A stretch of DNA of 64,000 nt, taken from the NCBI GenBank assembly GCA_009836625.1, contig VXVC01000014.1, positions 1-64,000 on the forward strand, read 5' to 3'. This document shows positions 52,381 to 61,044 of the stretch, piece by piece; position 1 is the stretch's first letter, and every line of letters starts with the position of its first letter. The stretch comes from Holophagales bacterium. GTDB taxonomy: Bacteria; Acidobacteriota; Thermoanaerobaculia; Multivoradales; Multivoraceae. Made by a program: the position numbers and the translations under genes. The notes under the pieces were generated by a model that searched no databases, was not told the DNA's origin, and saw nothing but the letters and a program-made list of their open reading frames with translations.

Positions 52381-55300
52381 GGCTTCCTAGCGTAGAGCAC
52401 CGGCACCACGACCAGGTTCAGAAACGTCGACGTCAACAGTCCGCCGAGGATCACCTGGGCCATCGGACTCAGGATCTCGTTGCCCGGCTCGCCCGCGCCC
52501 AGCACCAGCGGCACCAGCGCCAGCCCGGCCGTCAGCGCCGTCATCAGGATGGGCGCCATCCGCTCCTCCGAGCCCCGCCGGACGGCTTCCTGAAGCGGCA
52601 GCCCCTCGCCGAGCAGCCGTCGGTAGTTGCTGACCAGCAGCACGCCGTTGCGGGTCGCGATTCCGAACAGGGTGACGAAACCGACCACGGTCGCCAGCGA
52701 CAGAACGCCGCCGCCCAGCGCCACCGCGACGACGCCGCCGACCAGGGCCAGCGGCACGTTGACGAGCATCGCCAGGGTGTCGCGGTGGCTGCCGAACTCC
52801 AGGTAGAGCAGCCCGTACATCCCGACCAGAATCAGCACGACCAGCAGGCCCATCGTGTAGACGCGGCGGCCGGCCTCCTCGAACTGCCCGCCGAAGGTCA
52901 CCAGGTAGCCAGCCGGCAGGTCGACCTCGGCCTCGACCGCGGCCTGGGCGCGCTCGACCGTGCCGACGAGATCGGCGCCGGTGACGTTGGCGGTCACCAT
53001 CGCCACCCGCTGCGCGTTCTCGCGCCGGATGAGGGACGGGCCGAGAGCGTGCCGCACGTCGGCGACCGCGCCCAGGCGAATCAGATCCCCGGCCGGCGTC
53101 GAGACCGGCAGGGCCGCGACCCGGTCCGCTTCGGCCCGAAGGTCCGGCGGCAACCGGACGGCGACGTCGGACGCCAGGCCCTCCTCCACGATCTCGCCGA
53201 CGACGACACCCTGGAACAGCGCCTCCACGGCCTCGCCGAGGTCCGCGAGGCTCAGGCCGTACCGGGCCATCGCCGTGCGGTCGAAGTCGACGACCATCTG
53301 GGGCACCGGCGACTGCTCCTGGTTCGACAGGTCGACGATGCCGGTCACGGCCGCCAGGACCTGTTCGATCCGCGCGGCCAGTGTCCGCAACACCGCCAGA
53401 TCGGGTCCTTCGACCTTCACCGCCAGGTTGGTCCGGGAGCCCGAGATCATGTGGTCGATGCGGTGGCTGATCGGCTGCCCGAAGGAGACGGTCATCGCCG
53501 GTATCCCGGCCACCGCGCGGCGCATCCCGGCAACCAGTTCGTCCTTCGAGCGACCGTCTTCGAGCGGCGCCAGCACGACCTCCATCTCGGAGGCGTTGAC
53601 CCCCTGGACGTGCTCGTCCTTCTCCGCCCGGCCCGTCCGCCGGCTGGTCGAGACGACCTCGGGGAAGGCGAGCAGCGCCTCCTCGACCCGGCTGCCCAGG
53701 CGATCGCTCTCGGCGAGCGGGATGCCCGGCGGACTGACCACCGAGACGGTGAGCGAGCCCTCGTTGAAGGCCGGCAGGAAGCTGCGGCCCAGTCCCGGCA
53801 GGAGCGCCGCCGCGACGACCACCAGCAGGGCCGCCGAAGACAGCACTGCCCAGCGATGAGAGAAGCACCAGTCGAGGGTCGGCGAGTAGGCCCACTGGAA
53901 GGCGCGCAGCAGCCACGGCGGGCGCGCCCTGAGCGCCCCAGCCCGGCCCAGGAACAGCACGGCGAGCACCGGCGTGACCGTCAGCGCCACCACCAGGGAG
54001 GCGGCGAGCGCGGCGATGAAGGCGAGGCCGAGCGGCCGCAGCAGCCGACCCTCCAGCCCCGGCAGGAAGAAGATCGGCACGAAGACCAGGACGACGATGA
54101 GGGTGGCCAGGAGGATCGGACTCAGCACCTCCCGGGTCGCGGCCGCGACGACCTCCTCAGCCGGACGGCGCTCGTCCTCCGGCAGGCGTTGCTCGTCCCG
54201 CACCCGGCGGAAGATGTTCTCGATCGCGATGATCGCGTCGTCCACCAGCAGCCCGATCGCGATCGACAGGCCACCGAGCGTCATCGTGTCGATCTGCAGT
54301 CCGAAGGCCGCGATCACGAGGATCCCGGTGACCAGCGAGAGCGGGATGGCGAACGCCGAGATGAACGTCGTGCGGACGCTGCCGAGGAACAGCGCAAGGA
54401 CGACGATGACGAGGATCGCCCCGTCGCGCAGCGCCTCGGCGACGTTGCCGATCGCAACCTCGATGAAGTCGGCCTGGCGGAAGTTCTCGCTCTCAAGCAC
54501 CACGCCGTCCGGCAGAACCGGCTGCAGCCGGGCGAGCGTGTCATCGATGGCGCGGGTCAGGTCCAGCGTGTTCGCGCCCGGCTGCTTCTGCACGGACAGG
54601 ATGACCGCCGGCCGGTTGCGGTAGGAACCGGTCCCGCGCGCCGGCGCCGGTCCCCACTCGACGCTTGCCACGTCGCCGACCCGCAGCGGGATCCCGCCGT
54701 CGACCCGCACGACGGCAGCGGCGACTTCGTCCGGAGTGCGTGCCCGGCTGCGCACGCGGACGATGTGCTCCTCGCCGGCCTCCACGTGAAAGCCGGCCGC
54801 CAGGCTGCGGCTGGACTTCGCCACGGCGTCGACGACGTCGGCGAGGGGCAAGCCGTTCTGGGCCAGGGCGGTCGGCCGCACCGTGACCTGAAGCTGCCGC
54901 CGTTCGCCGCCGATGGGAACCACCTGGGACACGCCGGGGATCGACAGGAGATTGCGACGAACGACGGTCTCGGCGACGCGGCGCAACTCCATCGCGCCGA
55001 CGCCGCCTTCCTCCACCGGCGCCGTGGTCATCGCGATGAACGTGATCTCGCCCATGATCGAGGAGATCGGACCGAGCTCCGGCCTCTCGGCCTGCGCCGG
55101 AAGGTCGACGCGCTGCAGCCGTTCGCTGACGACCTGGCGGGCGCGGTAGATGTCGGTGCCCCAGTCGAACTCGACCCAGGCGACGGAGATCCCGTCGGCG
55201 GAGATCGAACGCAGCCGGCGGACGCCCGGCGATCCGTTGATCGCGGACTCCACCGCGTAGGTCACCAGCAGCTCGACCTCCTCCGCGGCCATCCCCGGGG

Positions 55301-55463
55301 CCTCCGTGATCACGGTGACGGTGGGCGCCGAGAGGTCGGGGAAGATGTCGACCGGCAGGTTCAGGATCCAGGCCGACCCGACCACGGTGAGGAGCCCCGC
55401 CCCCGCAACCACCAACAGGCGGTGGCGCAGGGAGAATCGAAGCAGTCGTTCGAGGGGTCCCAC
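52377..55463 (-). CDS. RND-family efflux pump, CusA/CzcA-like
   Basis: A 1028-residue inner-membrane proton-driven pump with two repeats of the RND fold. Seen: the first helix then NLPVDIFPDLSAPTVTVITE, the TM4 charged motif GLLVDDAIIAIENIFRR, the family segment SVRTTFISAFAIPLSLVTGI, FLPAFNEGSLTVSVVSPPG as in heavy-metal pumps, and the C-terminal ATRNGVLLVSNYRRL. The FP-D-S and FNEGSL segments fit the HME (metal) branch better than the drug branch, as does the His-rich company. The start is the GTG at 55463, 10 bases after the adaptor stop. Together with the adaptor and outer-membrane factor it spans the envelope; the metal is not determined. Confidence 0.92.
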   Translation of the reverse strand: MGPLERLLRFSLRHRLLVVAGAGLLTVVGSAWILNLPVDIFPDLSAPTVTVITEAPGMAAEEVELLVTYAVESAINGSPGVRRLRSISADGISVAWVEFDWGTDIYRARQVVSERLQRVDLPAQAERPELGPISSIMGEITFIAMTTAPVEEGGVGAMELRRVAETVVRRNLLSIPGVSQVVPIGGERRQLQVTVRPTALAQNGLPLADVVDAVAKSSRSLAAGFHVEAGEEHIVRVRSRARTPDEVAAAVVRVDGGIPLRVGDVASVEWGPAPARGTGSYRNRPAVILSVQKQPGANTLDLTRAIDDTLARLQPVLPDGVVLESENFRQADFIEVAIGNVAEALRDGAILVIVVLALFLGSVRTTFISAFAIPLSLVTGILVIAAFGLQIDTMTLGGLSIAIGLLVDDAIIAIENIFRRVRDEQRLPEDERRPAEEVVAAATREVLSPILLATLIVVLVFVPIFFLPGLEGRLLRPLGLAFIAALAASLVVALTVTPVLAVLFLGRAGALRARPPWLLRAFQWAYSPTLDWCFSHRWAVLSSAALLVVVAAALLPGLGRSFLPAFNEGSLTVSVVSPPGIPLAESDRLGSRVEEALLAFPEVVSTSRRTGRAEKDEHVQGVNASEMEVVLAPLEDGRSKDELVAGMRRAVAGIPAMTVSFGQPISHRIDHMISGSRTNLAVKVEGPDLAVLRTLAARIEQVLAAVTGIVDLSNQEQSPVPQMVVDFDRTAMARYGLSLADLGEAVEALFQGVVVGEIVEEGLASDVAVRLPPDLRAEADRVAALPVSTPAGDLIRLGAVADVRHALGPSLIRRENAQRVAMVTANVTGADLVGTVERAQAAVEAEVDLPAGYLVTFGGQFEEAGRRVYTMGLLVVLILVGMYGLLYLEFGSHRDTLAMLVNVPLALVGGVVAVALGGGVLSLATVVGFVTLFGIATRNGVLLVSNYRRLLGEGLPLQEAVRRGSEERMAPILMTALTAGLALVPLVLGAGEPGNEILSPMAQVILGGLLTSTFLNLVVVPVLYARKP

Positions 55464-55473
55464 TCTTCAGCCT

Positions 55474-57141
55474 TCAGTGGACGTGGCCGTGAGCTTCGCC
55501 GCTCGCCATGAGGGACGAACGACGGATTGCGTCCCCGCCGCGGGTCACCAGGCGCTGGCCGGGCGCCAGGCCGGCCAGCAGCACCTGGTCCCCCTGCCGG
55601 CCGAGCACGGTCACCGTCTGCCGCTGGAAGTCCTCGCCGGACAGTTGCAGGAACACGACCGGCACGCCGCCGTCGTCGACCAGGGCCGAGGCGGGCACGA
55701 CGATGCCGCTCTCCTCGCCGGCCATCAGCACCTGCGCCGCGACGGTCGATCCCAGGGCGAAGCCGGTGCCGGCGATGCCCGGGGCCTCGATCAGGACGGT
55801 GACGGTGCCGGTGCGTGGCGAGAGCTCCGGCGAGATCGAGACGAGGGAAAGGTCGCCTTCAACGCGCACCGGCCCGCTCTCCGGGTCGTCGAGCACCAGA
55901 CCGCGCAGGCCGGCGTCCATGAGCCGCCGCGCGTCCTGCGGGGGCAGGGCGACCTCGATCCACACCACGTCGGTCCGAACGAGTCGGGCGAGGGCGTCCC
56001 CGGCGGAGACCGTCGCCCCGGGTGTCGTGGTGACGGCGGCGATCCGGCCGGAAAACGGCGCCCGCGGCGAGATGCCGGCGCTGTCCGCTCCGCCTTCACG
56101 CGAGGCGCGTGCCGATTCGAGGTCCCGTTCCGCCGCCCGGTGCCGCGCCTCGAGCATGCGGGCGCGGACGCCCGCCTCCTCGACCTCACGCTCGCTGACC
56201 GCTTCGAGCGCCAAGAGTTCGCGGAGCCGCGAGCTGCGCGACCGCGCGCTCTCCAGTTCCGTCGCCAGCGCCTCGAGTTCGCCTTCCAGGGTCGCCAGAC
56301 TCCGCTCGGAGGCAACCAGCGGAACCACCCGGAACAGGGGATCGTTGCGTTCGACCGGGCGGCCGACGAACGGCCAGGAGCGGGCGCCCGCGGGAGGCTG
56401 CACGACGCCGTCCACCTGCGCGGTGATCGTGCTCTCGCCGCCAGCCGGCGGACGGAAGGAGGCCACGCCGGCGACGCTCCGGGCCAGGCGGCCCTCCCGC
56501 ACCCAGACGGTCGCGAAGCCGCCCTGCCACTGCTGTTCCTTCAGGAAGGACACCGGCTCGCCGCCATCGGACCCGGCGGGGAGCGACGGCTCGCGCAGGA
56601 GGCCTTCCGCGTGGTCCGTCGTGCCGACGCGGACCCGCCCGCCCGGGATCTCCTCGATCTCTCTCCCGTCGTCGATCCGGAACAGCAGATCCGCCTCGCC
56701 GGCACGTTGCGGCATCAGTTCGATGTCGAAGACCCCCGGACTTGCGGCCTGGTCCGCGCCGAAGACCTGCTCGCCGGATCCATCGACAAGGACGATCTCG
56801 ACCGTTCCCTGCACCAGCGGTGCGAAGTCTGCCAGGCGCGTGACGTGAGTGTGGGCCATCGCGGTGTGGCCTTCCGCCAGAGCGTCGATCTCGGGAAAGA
56901 CCTCGAACCGTTCGCCGAGAGCCGTGACCGTCCAGCTCTCGTGAGAGTGATCGTGCTCCTCGGCTGCCGGGGTACTGACACACCCCACGAGCAACAGCAC
57001 CGCCACCGACACAAAGCGTGGCGCAAAGGAACAGCAGTGCTCTGGGTGCGCGGGTCTTCCGACCCGCTGCCGCCGAAGGCGGCCAACAACATCGCCGCCG
57101 GCCTCCGGCCGGCGTCCGCTTCTTTCGTCACCCCACTTCAT
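55474..57141 (-). CDS. RND adaptor (membrane fusion) protein with His-rich ends
   Basis: A 555-residue CusB/CzcB-like periplasmic adaptor. A lipobox LVGC (C54) precedes a His-rich segment EEHDHSHESW and an extra N-terminal beta domain (about 70-190); the barrel-sandwich and hairpin (ALATELESARSRSSRLRELL) follow, and the end GEAHGHVH is His-rich. The ATG at 57141 overlaps the outer-membrane-factor stop in ATGA, which strongly supports this start. Yet it puts 53 residues before the lipobox Cys, and residues 20-34 are encoded by a dispersed repeat. An internal GTG such as the one giving VSVAVLLLVGC has no positively charged n-region. So either the long leader is real or the repeat moved the functional start. 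Confidence 0.88.
   Translation of the reverse strand: MKWGDERSGRRPEAGGDVVGRLRRQRVGRPAHPEHCCSFAPRFVSVAVLLLVGCVSTPAAEEHDHSHESWTVTALGERFEVFPEIDALAEGHTAMAHTHVTRLADFAPLVQGTVEIVLVDGSGEQVFGADQAASPGVFDIELMPQRAGEADLLFRIDDGREIEEIPGGRVRVGTTDHAEGLLREPSLPAGSDGGEPVSFLKEQQWQGGFATVWVREGRLARSVAGVASFRPPAGGESTITAQVDGVVQPPAGARSWPFVGRPVERNDPLFRVVPLVASERSLATLEGELEALATELESARSRSSRLRELLALEAVSEREVEEAGVRARMLEARHRAAERDLESARASREGGADSAGISPRAPFSGRIAAVTTTPGATVSAGDALARLVRTDVVWIEVALPPQDARRLMDAGLRGLVLDDPESGPVRVEGDLSLVSISPELSPRTGTVTVLIEAPGIAGTGFALGSTVAAQVLMAGEESGIVVPASALVDDGGVPVVFLQLSGEDFQRQTVTVLGRQGDQVLLAGLAPGQRLVTRGGDAIRRSSLMASGEAHGHVH
57042..57115 (-). repeat. Dispersed repeat inside the RND adaptor N-terminus
   Basis: At 57042-57083 a full class A copy in minus orientation (on the minus strand GCCGCC, TTC, GGCGGC, then GCGGGTC, GGAA, GACCCGC and GCACCCAG). 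At 57094-57115 lies a second GC hairpin (GCCGGCC, TCC, GGCCGGC). Both are in frame in the adaptor gene. Confidence 0.82.
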
Positions 57142-58337
57142 GACCCCGGCCCTCCTTCCCGGCTGGCCGCCAGCCGTTCCAGCTCCCGGTGCGCCGCCAG
57201 CGCCGCCTCATGGAGATCGAGCACCGCCAGCTCCGCCTCGGTCACCGAACGATGGGTCTCGAGCAGATCGGTCAGCCCGGCTTCGCCCTGGCGGAAGGCC
57301 GCGTCCGCGCCGTCCAGCATCCGTTCAGTAGCGCCGAGTTCCTCGCGAGCTTCGGCGAGGGCGGCGGAAAGCCGTGCGAAGTTGCTTCTTGCCGCGTTCC
57401 GCGCCGCGGTCGATTCGCGCTCCGCGAGTTCGAGCCGCGCCCGAGCGGCCTCCAGGCCGGCGCCGGCGCTCTGCCGCGCCGCCTGCCGCCGGTCGAAGAG
57501 CGGTACGGACCACGCGACACCGAAGATCGGCCCGTCGACGGCGCCCGGAGTCAGGTCCTGCCGCCGCCAGCCCACTGTGACCTCCGGCGAGGCCACGATC
57601 GGCCGGGTCGCAAGCTGGGCCAGCTCGGCCGCCGCCAGGTCCGCCTCCGCGGCGCGCACGCGGACGTCCGCACCATCCAGGGAGGGCGCATCCGGCAGCT
57701 CGGGCAGCACCGGCAGCGCGTCCGCCGGCAGGCCGGGATGCCAGGCCGCCGCTTCGGCTCTAGCCCGTTCGCTCGCTCCGGCGGCGAGCGCAACGCGGGA
57801 CCGCAGCGTCGCGGCGGCCAAACCCAGCCGGCGGGCTTCGAGTCCGGACGCTTCCCCCCTCTCCGCCCGAACGACCTCGCGCTGCGCGAGCGACTCGACG
57901 CGCTCAGCCTGAAGAGCTAGTCGTTGCCGCCGCGCGGCGGCCACGGCCCAATCGGCATAGGCCTCCCTCATCGCCAGGCGGTAACCGAGCAAGTCGTACG
58001 TCAGGCGGCGACGGGCAGCCCCGACGGCGCCTTCGCGGGCTTCGATCTCCGGGCGGCGCGCGACGTCCGGGATCTGCCAGGAAACGAGAACGTCGGTCTG
58101 GCCGATCGGGCCGGCGGGATCCTCGCGCACCGCCTCGACGACGGGATTGTCGAGTGTCCGGGCCGCCACCAAACGGGCCTCCGCGAGCCCCACGGCCCCG
58201 GCGCTCTCGCGAACGGCGGGGTGCGTCTCGTCCAGGACCGAGAGGAACTCGGCCTCGGTGACGACAGCCCGGTCCTGTGCCGCGCCGGCGACGGCGAAGA
58301 AGCCTCCAAGGAGGCCGACCAAGGTGAAGCGATGCAT
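57138..58337 (-). CDS. Outer-membrane efflux factor (TolC/CzcC family)
   Basis: A 399-residue outer-membrane channel of the tripartite pump. Signal peptide MHRFTLVGLLGGFFAVAGA; two helical repeats rich in Ala, Glu and Arg (about residues 95-210 and 290-395) with the repeat-like VSWQIPDVARRPEIEAREG and VAWSVPLFDRRQAARQSAG, the paired beta-strand-to-helix joints of TolC proteins. The start is the ATG at 58337, preceded by AGGAG. The second gene of the operon, 61 bases after the His-rich protein. Confidence 0.88.
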   Translation of the reverse strand: MHRFTLVGLLGGFFAVAGAAQDRAVVTEAEFLSVLDETHPAVRESAGAVGLAEARLVAARTLDNPVVEAVREDPAGPIGQTDVLVSWQIPDVARRPEIEAREGAVGAARRRLTYDLLGYRLAMREAYADWAVAAARRQRLALQAERVESLAQREVVRAERGEASGLEARRLGLAAATLRSRVALAAGASERARAEAAAWHPGLPADALPVLPELPDAPSLDGADVRVRAAEADLAAAELAQLATRPIVASPEVTVGWRRQDLTPGAVDGPIFGVAWSVPLFDRRQAARQSAGAGLEAARARLELAERESTAARNAARSNFARLSAALAEAREELGATERMLDGADAAFRQGEAGLTDLLETHRSVTEAELAVLDLHEAALAAHRELERLAASREGGPGS

Positions 58338-58398
58338 GCTGACTCCTTTCCGCGTCCAGGTTCCGGGCGCGAATCGCACCCGGGCCTAAGGCCGCGGA

Positions 58399-58776
58399 TC
58401 AGAGCAGCAGCGCGCAGTGAGACCGGAAGAGTGACGCCGGCGGCCCGCGTCGAGAGGCCGCTTCGTAGGGCGATGCCTCGGCGGACGTCACCGACGACGA
58501 AAGCGGCGCGGCAAGCACAGCCCACGACGACGCGGCGGGCCGCAAGAGGTCGGCCTCGGCATCCAGCGTGACGTCGTGGTCGTGGTCGGGCACTACCTCG
58601 TCGTCGTGGTGGTGCCCGTGCGTCGCCGACCTGGCGAGGTCAGCAGTGTCGTGCTCGTGCCCTGACGCGAAGAGATGAGCCGCCAGGTCCAACCCGGCGG
58701 CGAACACGAACGCACCCGGCGTCTGGCATCCGAGCAGGACGGCGACAGCGACGACACGCTTGAGCGGAATGCTCAC
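58399..58776 (-). CDS. Small His-rich exported protein of the metal-efflux operon
   Basis: A small protein of about 125 residues, leading the RND operon. An N-terminal hydrophobic stretch (KRVVAVAVLLGCQTPGAFVF) suggests export. It is followed by a His/Asp cluster: ASGHEHD, then THGHHHDDEVVPDHDHDV, a good transition-metal ligand set. The C-terminus ends SHCALLL. Similar short His-rich proteins accompany CzcCBA-type operons. The start is uncertain: the GTG at 58776 is chosen for the signal peptide position; a GTG near 58821 is possible. A metal-binding buffer or sensor role is inferred. Confidence 0.7.
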   Translation of the reverse strand: MSIPLKRVVAVAVLLGCQTPGAFVFAAGLDLAAHLFASGHEHDTADLARSATHGHHHDDEVVPDHDHDVTLDAEADLLRPAASSWAVLAAPLSSSVTSAEASPYEAASRRGPPASLFRSHCALLL

Positions 58777-58901
58777 TCTGATCACTGTGCCAGACACGCC
58801 CCGGTTGGTCAACGAAGGCACCTCCGAGTCGCTAGGATCCTGAGCCTCGCCGATGGGCGAAGTCGTCGAGTTCCGACTGCCGCAACAAGGAGTTCTCCGC
58901 C

Positions 58902-61031
58902 ATGAAGAAGCTGCTTACCTCGATCTGCACGGGCCTGCTTCTCCTCGGTCTGGCGGCCTGCGGCGGGGACTACCCGCCGCCGCCGGATACGGAGCAGATC
59001 CCATTCACCGAGACGCTCCACGGGGTCGAGTTCGAGGATCCCTACCGGTGGCTGGAGGACCAGGACAGCCCGGAAACCCGCGCCTTCATCGACCGGCAGA
59101 ACGAATACGCCGAGCTGATCGTAGGCGAGCCGCCGGAGCGCGACTGGGCAAGGCGCCGGCTGGGCGAGCTGATCGACACGCCGGCTGTCGGCTCGCCGAA
59201 CAAGGCCGGCGAGTACGAGCTGTTTACCCTGCGCCGGACGGGCGAAGAGCTGGCGTCCATCCTGCGGCGTCCGGCGCGTGAGGATGCCGAGGCCGGACCT
59301 CCGAAGATCGACCCGGCCGGCGACTACGAGGTCGTGATCGACCCGGCGGAAGCCGGCAGCGAGTACGCGCATCTCGGGATCGTCTCCGTCTCGCCCGACG
59401 GGAAGCTCCTGCTCTACAACGTCCGCATCGGGGGCGAAGACGAAACGACGGTCCGGCTGCGGGACCTCGAGCAGAACGTCGACCTCGACTTCGAGATGCC
59501 CCGGGCGCTGAACGACCAGGCGTTCTTCGCGAAGGATGGCAGCGGCATCTACTACACCGTCCGCGACCGTGTCGAAGGTCCGCGTATCCGCTTCCACCGC
59601 TTCGGCACCGATCGAGCGGAGGACGCCCTGGTGTTCGGCGAAGGGATCGGGCCGCGGGCCTTTGTCCGCGCCGAGCTGCTCGACGACACGAAGCTGCTCG
59701 TCGGGGTCCAGCACGGATGGGCCCGGAGCGACCTGTACCTGCTCGAGATCGGAACGTGGGAGGCGACGCCCATCGTCACCGGAATGGAGAACCGCTTCAA
59801 CACCCACCACAACGACGGTCGGCTGTTCGTGCGCACCAACCTGGACGCGCCGCTCAACCGGCTGATGGAGATCGATCTCGACCGACCCGAGGTCGAGAAC
59901 TGGAGCGAGGTCGTGCCGGAAGCCGACGACGTTCTCCAGGGCGTGTCGGTCATCGACGGCAAGCTCTACCTGACCTACCTGCACCACGTGGCGAGCCGGA
60001 TCCGCGTCTTCGAACTCGACGGCACGCCGGCCGGCGAGATCGAGGTGCCCGAGCACCACAACGCAAGCATCCGGGGGGCCGGCGAGGGCAAGGCGCTGCT
60101 GTCGCTCGTCTCCTACCTTCAGCCTCCCGTGACCTGGCTGCTCGACCTCGATGCGGGCACGCGGGAGGTCTTCCGGGAAGCTCAGGCGCCCTTCTCGGCC
60201 GACGGCTACGTCCTGAAGCAGGTGCGCTACACCTCGAAGGACGGCACCTCCGCGCCGATGTACATCGCCCACCGGAAAGACTTCGAGCCCGACGGTACGA
60301 CTCCGGCTCTGCTCAACGGCTACGGCGGCTTCAACGTCTCCCTGACCCCGCGGTTCAACCCGCTGGCCGCTCTCTGGCTCGAGGCCGGCGGCGTCTACGC
60401 CGTCGCCACGCTCCGCGGCGGCAGCGAGTACGGCGAGGAGTGGCACCAGGCCGGAATGCTCCACAACAAGCAGACCGTATTCGACGACTTCATCTCCGCC
60501 GGCGAGTGGCTGATCGCCGAGGGCTACAGCGACCCCGATCGCCTGGCGATCCACGGCGCCAGCAACGGCGGCCTGCTGGTGGGCGCCTCCCTGACCCAGC
60601 GACCCGACCTCTACCGCGCCGTCCTCTGCGGCTTCCCCGAACTCGACCTGATCCGCTTCTACACCTTCACCGAAACGAACAACATGCCCGCCCTGCTCGA
60701 GTACGGCGACGGCGAGATCCCCGAGCAGTTCGAGTCGCTCCGCGGCTTCTCGCCCTACCAGGCGATCCGCGACGGCGTGGCCTACCCGGCCGTCATGCTG
60801 ACCCAGGGCGACCTGGACACCCGGGTGCCGCCGCTGCAGGCCCGCAAGGTCACCGCCCGTTTGCAGGCGGCGACCTCATCGGGGCTGCCGGTGATCATGC
60901 GTTACCACCCCTACGCCGGCCACGCCGCCAGCCGCGGTCTGCCGATGTCGGAGCGGCTCGAGTTCGTGGCGGCGGAGGCTACGTTCCTGTTGACGCAGAC
61001 GGGGTTGACGGCGCCGGGGACCGAGAGTTGA
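58902..61031 (+). CDS. Prolyl oligopeptidase family serine peptidase, lipoprotein
   Basis: A 709-residue S9A peptidase. Lipobox LAAC (C20) anchors it in the envelope. The N-terminal part begins with [20 protein letters not shown], the classic start, then a seven-blade propeller lid, and the alpha/beta-hydrolase domain with [31 protein letters not shown], nucleophile S554 in [10 protein letters not shown], the Asp in [15 protein letters not shown] and His in YAGHAASRG. The nucleophile elbow has Ala where most have Gly (GGSNGG). The ATG at 58902 follows AAGGAG. It cleaves short Pro-containing peptides; divergent from the metal-efflux operon and convergent with a TonB receptor gene. Confidence 0.93.
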   Translation: MKKLLTSICTGLLLLGLAACGGDYPPPPDTEQIPFTETLHGVEFEDPYRWLEDQDSPETRAFIDRQNEYAELIVGEPPERDWARRRLGELIDTPAVGSPNKAGEYELFTLRRTGEELASILRRPAREDAEAGPPKIDPAGDYEVVIDPAEAGSEYAHLGIVSVSPDGKLLLYNVRIGGEDETTVRLRDLEQNVDLDFEMPRALNDQAFFAKDGSGIYYTVRDRVEGPRIRFHRFGTDRAEDALVFGEGIGPRAFVRAELLDDTKLLVGVQHGWARSDLYLLEIGTWEATPIVTGMENRFNTHHNDGRLFVRTNLDAPLNRLMEIDLDRPEVENWSEVVPEADDVLQGVSVIDGKLYLTYLHHVASRIRVFELDGTPAGEIEVPEHHNASIRGAGEGKALLSLVSYLQPPVTWLLDLDAGTREVFREAQAPFSADGYVLKQVRYTSKDGTSAPMYIAHRKDFEPDGTTPALLNGYGGFNVSLTPRFNPLAALWLEAGGVYAVATLRGGSEYGEEWHQAGMLHNKQTVFDDFISAGEWLIAEGYSDPDRLAIHGASNGGLLVGASLTQRPDLYRAVLCGFPELDLIRFYTFTETNNMPALLEYGDGEIPEQFESLRGFSPYQAIRDGVAYPAVMLTQGDLDTRVPPLQARKVTARLQAATSSGLPVIMRYHPYAGHAASRGLPMSERLEFVAAEATFLLTQTGLTAPGTES

Positions 61032-61044
61032 CGGGAGCCGGCTC

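Noticed and set aside
14..57115. CRISPR array from the repeated hairpins
   Set aside because: Copies are kilobases apart, in both orientations, with no regular spacers and no cas genes.
61035..61044. Perfect palindrome GAGCCGGCTC between convergent stops as a bidirectional terminator
   Set aside because: There is no loop and no T-run on either side; a 10-base GC palindrome is expected by chance at this composition.
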